Part shown: positions 5,736-7,549 of the stretch, piece by piece
How the letters are laid out: each line of letters begins with the position of its first letter
Position numbering within the stretch: the stretch's first letter is position 1
Assembly: GCA_945869245.1 (NCBI GenBank)
Contig: CAMBOY010000154.1
Location: forward strand, 1 to 7,549
Length of the DNA: 7,549 bases
Direction: 5' to 3'
Source: Hydrogenophaga intermedia
GTDB lineage: Bacteria; Pseudomonadota; Gammaproteobacteria; Burkholderiales; Burkholderiaceae_C
Translations under genes and position numbers: made by a program
The notes under the pieces: model-generated
The model's input: the letters and a program-made list of their open reading frames with translations, nothing else
What the model was told of the DNA's origin: nothing
Database searches by the model: none

Positions 5736-6737
5736 ATGTCCATTCCCAGCACCGCCGAACACACCGCGCTCACCATGGAGCGCATTCTGTATGAAGTGAA
5801 GCGGGTGGTGGTGGGCCAAGACCGCTTTCTGGAGCGGGTGATGGTGGCCACCCTGGCGGGCGGTCACCTATTGGTTGAAGGGGTGCCTGGCCTGGCCAAA
5901 ACACTCACCATCAAAACCCTGGCCGAGGTGATTCAGGGCGCATTCAAACGCATCCAGTTCACGCCCGACTTGGTGCCGGCCGATTTGGTGGGAACCCGGC
6001 TTTACCACCCTGGCACTGGCGAGTTCTCCACCAGCTTGGGGCCGGTGTTTGCCAACCTGCTGCTGGCCGACGAAATCAACCGCGCGCCGGCCAAGGTGCA
6101 AAGCGCCTTGCTGGAGGTGATGCAAGAGCGCCAGGTGACGATTGCCGGCCAGACCCACCGCGTGCCGCACCCCTTTGTGGTCATGGCCACGCAAAACCCG
6201 ATTGAGACCGAAGGCACCTACCCGCTGCCCGAGGCCCAGGTGGACCGCTTCATGATGAAGGTGCTGGTGGACTACCCGACCGACGAAGAAGAGGCGGTGA
6301 TTGTGGAGCGCGTGACCGGCCCGGCGGTGCAGGTGCAGGCGGTGGTCAGCACCGACGAGCTGGCCGCCATGCAGCGCCACTGCCGCGAAGTGTATGTGGA
6401 CCCCGCGTTGGTGCACTACGCGGTGCGGCTGGTCAGCGCCACCCGCCACCCGGCGCGCCATGGTCTGGCGCCGCTGGAAGGCTGCATCACCTACGGCGCC
6501 AGTCCGCGCGCCACCATTGCGCTGGTCGAAGGCGCGCGCGCTCTGGCGCTGATGCGCGGGCGCAGCTACGCGCTGGTGGCCGACATGAGCGACATCGCCG
6601 CCGACGTGCTGCGCCACCGGGTGCTGCTGTCGTACGAAGGCCTAAGCCGGGGCCTGAGCCCCGAGGCGGTGGTGGATCAGGTGCTGGCGCAAGTGGCCGC
6701 ACCGGCCCAGCCGCTGCAGACCCAACGCGCCGCCTAA
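5736..6737 (+). CDS. MoxR-family AAA+ ATPase
   Basis: A 333-residue ATPase, the usual size for MoxR proteins, which act as chaperone-like ATPases in maturation of protein complexes, often with VWA-domain partners. Walker A is GVPGLAKT (49-56); Walker B is NLLLADEINRAP (107-118, D112/E113); sensor 1 is MATQNPIE (150-157); GTYPLPEAQVDRF (160-172) contains the conserved DRF with R171. The lid region has YGASPRATIAL at about 255-265, with the sensor-2 arginine. No membrane segment is present, so it is cytosolic. It sits 16 nt after the protease gene and 10 nt before the DUF58 gene, consistent with one operon. The subfamily and the client protein cannot be told from the sequence alone. Confidence 0.95.
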   Translation: MSIPSTAEHTALTMERILYEVKRVVVGQDRFLERVMVATLAGGHLLVEGVPGLAKTLTIKTLAEVIQGAFKRIQFTPDLVPADLVGTRLYHPGTGEFSTSLGPVFANLLLADEINRAPAKVQSALLEVMQERQVTIAGQTHRVPHPFVVMATQNPIETEGTYPLPEAQVDRFMMKVLVDYPTDEEEAVIVERVTGPAVQVQAVVSTDELAAMQRHCREVYVDPALVHYAVRLVSATRHPARHGLAPLEGCITYGASPRATIALVEGARALALMRGRSYALVADMSDIAADVLRHRVLLSYEGLSRGLSPEAVVDQVLAQVAAPAQPLQTQRAA

Positions 6738-6747
6738 AGGGCCGACC

Positions 6748-7549
6748 ATGTGGTGGCGCCGCCGTTCCGCTCCAGAAACCCCGCCCGCGCCGGTGCGCTT
6801 GGCGCCCGCGCAGGCCGACGCGCTGCTGCGCCGCACCGAATGGACCGTGCTGCGCCGGCTCGACGGCTGGCTGCAAGGCGACCACCGCAGCCGCCAGCGC
6901 GGCCACGGCTTGGACTTGGCCGATCTGCGCGAATACCAGCCCAGCGACGATGTGCGCCACATCGACTGGAACGTCACCGCCCGCCACGGCACACCGCATG
7001 TGCGGGTGTTCCACGAAGACCGCGACATGGTGGTTTGGCTGCTGCTCGACCGCAGCCCGTCGCAGGCCTTTGGCTCGGGCGCACAGCGCAAACAAGAGCT
7101 GATGCGCGACGTGGTGCTGACCCTGGCGCGCTGGATGGGGCGCCACGGCAACCGGGTGGGCGCGGTGGTGTACGAGGCCGAGGGCAGTGCGCCCCGGGTG
7201 CTGCCTCCGCGCGCCGGACGCGAGCAGCAGCTGCGCCTGCTGAGCGAGCTGGAGCGCCCCACCGCCAGCCCCAGTGGGCGCGGCACCCAACTGGCCACGC
7301 TGGTGCAGCGGGCCGACGCCCTGATGCGCGGGCGTTGCTCGGTGGCGCTGGTGTCCGACTTCATTTCCGCGCCCGGTTGGGAGCGGCCCCTGGGCCAGCT
7401 GGGCCGCCGCCACGACTTGTTGGCGGTGCGCTTGGTAGACCCGCTGGAGCGCCAGTGGCCCGACATTGGCCTGGTGACATTGACCGACCCAGAAACCGGG
7501 GCGTCGCTGCAAGTGGACACCCACCACCCGGGTTTTCGGGCGCGCTTTG
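6748..7549 (+). CDS. DUF58-domain protein, VWA-like (3' end outside window)
   Basis: The first 267 residues of a DUF58 protein; no stop is reached, and family lengths suggest that only some tens of residues are missing. The DUF58 signature runs from about 61 to 90: REYQPSDDVRHIDWNVTAR, then VRVFHEDRD. A VWA-like fold follows with a metal-site motif DRSPS (101-105, DxSxS), T180 (GRGTQL) and D204 (LVSDF), so a MIDAS-like site looks intact. No transmembrane helix is visible in the part seen, unlike longer membrane-bound DUF58 proteins. The start is ATG 6748, with AAAGGG 6 nt upstream overlapping the moxR stop. DUF58 proteins are regular partners of MoxR ATPases; the molecular role is not established, though envelope or stress functions are often proposed. 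Confidence 0.93.
   Translation, partial: MWWRRRSAPETPPAPVRLAPAQADALLRRTEWTVLRRLDGWLQGDHRSRQRGHGLDLADLREYQPSDDVRHIDWNVTARHGTPHVRVFHEDRDMVVWLLLDRSPSQAFGSGAQRKQELMRDVVLTLARWMGRHGNRVGAVVYEAEGSAPRVLPPRAGREQQLRLLSELERPTASPSGRGTQLATLVQRADALMRGRCSVALVSDFISAPGWERPLGQLGRRHDLLAVRLVDPLERQWPDIGLVTLTDPETGASLQVDTHHPGFRARF

Noticed and set aside
6487..7527. Minus-strand frame of 346 codons opposite moxR and the DUF58 gene
   Set aside because: Antisense to two genes with clear conserved motifs; low-complexity Ala/Gln/His/Arg composition.
1..7549. tRNA or rRNA genes, CRISPR arrays, insertion sequences, attachment sites
   Set aside because: No regularly spaced repeats, transposase-like frames, long terminal inverted repeats or RNA-gene-like segments were seen when reading both strands.

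Overview
The window is GC-rich, densely packed bacterial DNA. A TrhP/YegQ-type protein, a MoxR/DUF58 pair, a soluble PAS-rich hybrid kinase and strongly GC-ending codons suggest a beta-proteobacterium, plausibly Burkholderiales/Comamonadaceae. That placement is inference from gene style only; no rRNA or marker gene is present.

Layout. (1) Positions 1-2339, minus strand: a cytoplasmic hybrid sensor histidine kinase with three PAS domains, HisKA, HATPase and a C-terminal receiver. Its end lies at the window edge. (2) Positions 2340-2532: a short divergent intergenic region with a GC-rich hairpin on the kinase side and, on the other side, a promoter embedded in palindromes that include a paired TGTACA operator. 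(3) Positions 2533-3255, plus strand: a two-gene type II toxin-antitoxin module, a Phd/YefM-family antitoxin followed 3 nt later by a PIN-domain (VapC-like) toxin. (4) Positions 3268-4644, minus strand: trhP (yegQ), a peptidase-U32-family tRNA U34 hydroxylation enzyme, convergent with the toxin gene across only 12 bp. (5) Positions 4645-4780: a divergent intergenic region with a small hairpin at the trhP start and a weak candidate promoter. (6) Positions 4781-7549, plus strand: a probable operon of a membrane-anchored S1C (HtrA-like) serine protease that lacks a PDZ domain, a MoxR-family AAA+ ATPase and a DUF58 (VWA-like) protein that runs off the right end.

How the genes fit together. The toxin-antitoxin module is self-contained and probably autoregulated. 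TGTACA is the core of the operator known for E. coli YefM-YoeB, so operator and antitoxin family agree even though the toxin here is a PIN nuclease and not a YoeB-type RNase. The protease, MoxR and DUF58 genes are separated by 16 and 10 nt, with good Shine-Dalgarno sequences for the second and third. MoxR and DUF58 proteins are commonly encoded together and are thought to act in protein-complex maturation or envelope stress. The added anchored protease suggests an envelope role for the set. The kinase and trhP appear to be separate transcription units.

I found no RNA genes, insertion sequences, CRISPR arrays or phage genes, and nothing that amounts to a clearly new system. The best leads are the operator/antitoxin/PIN combination and the PDZ-less protease linked to MoxR-DUF58.
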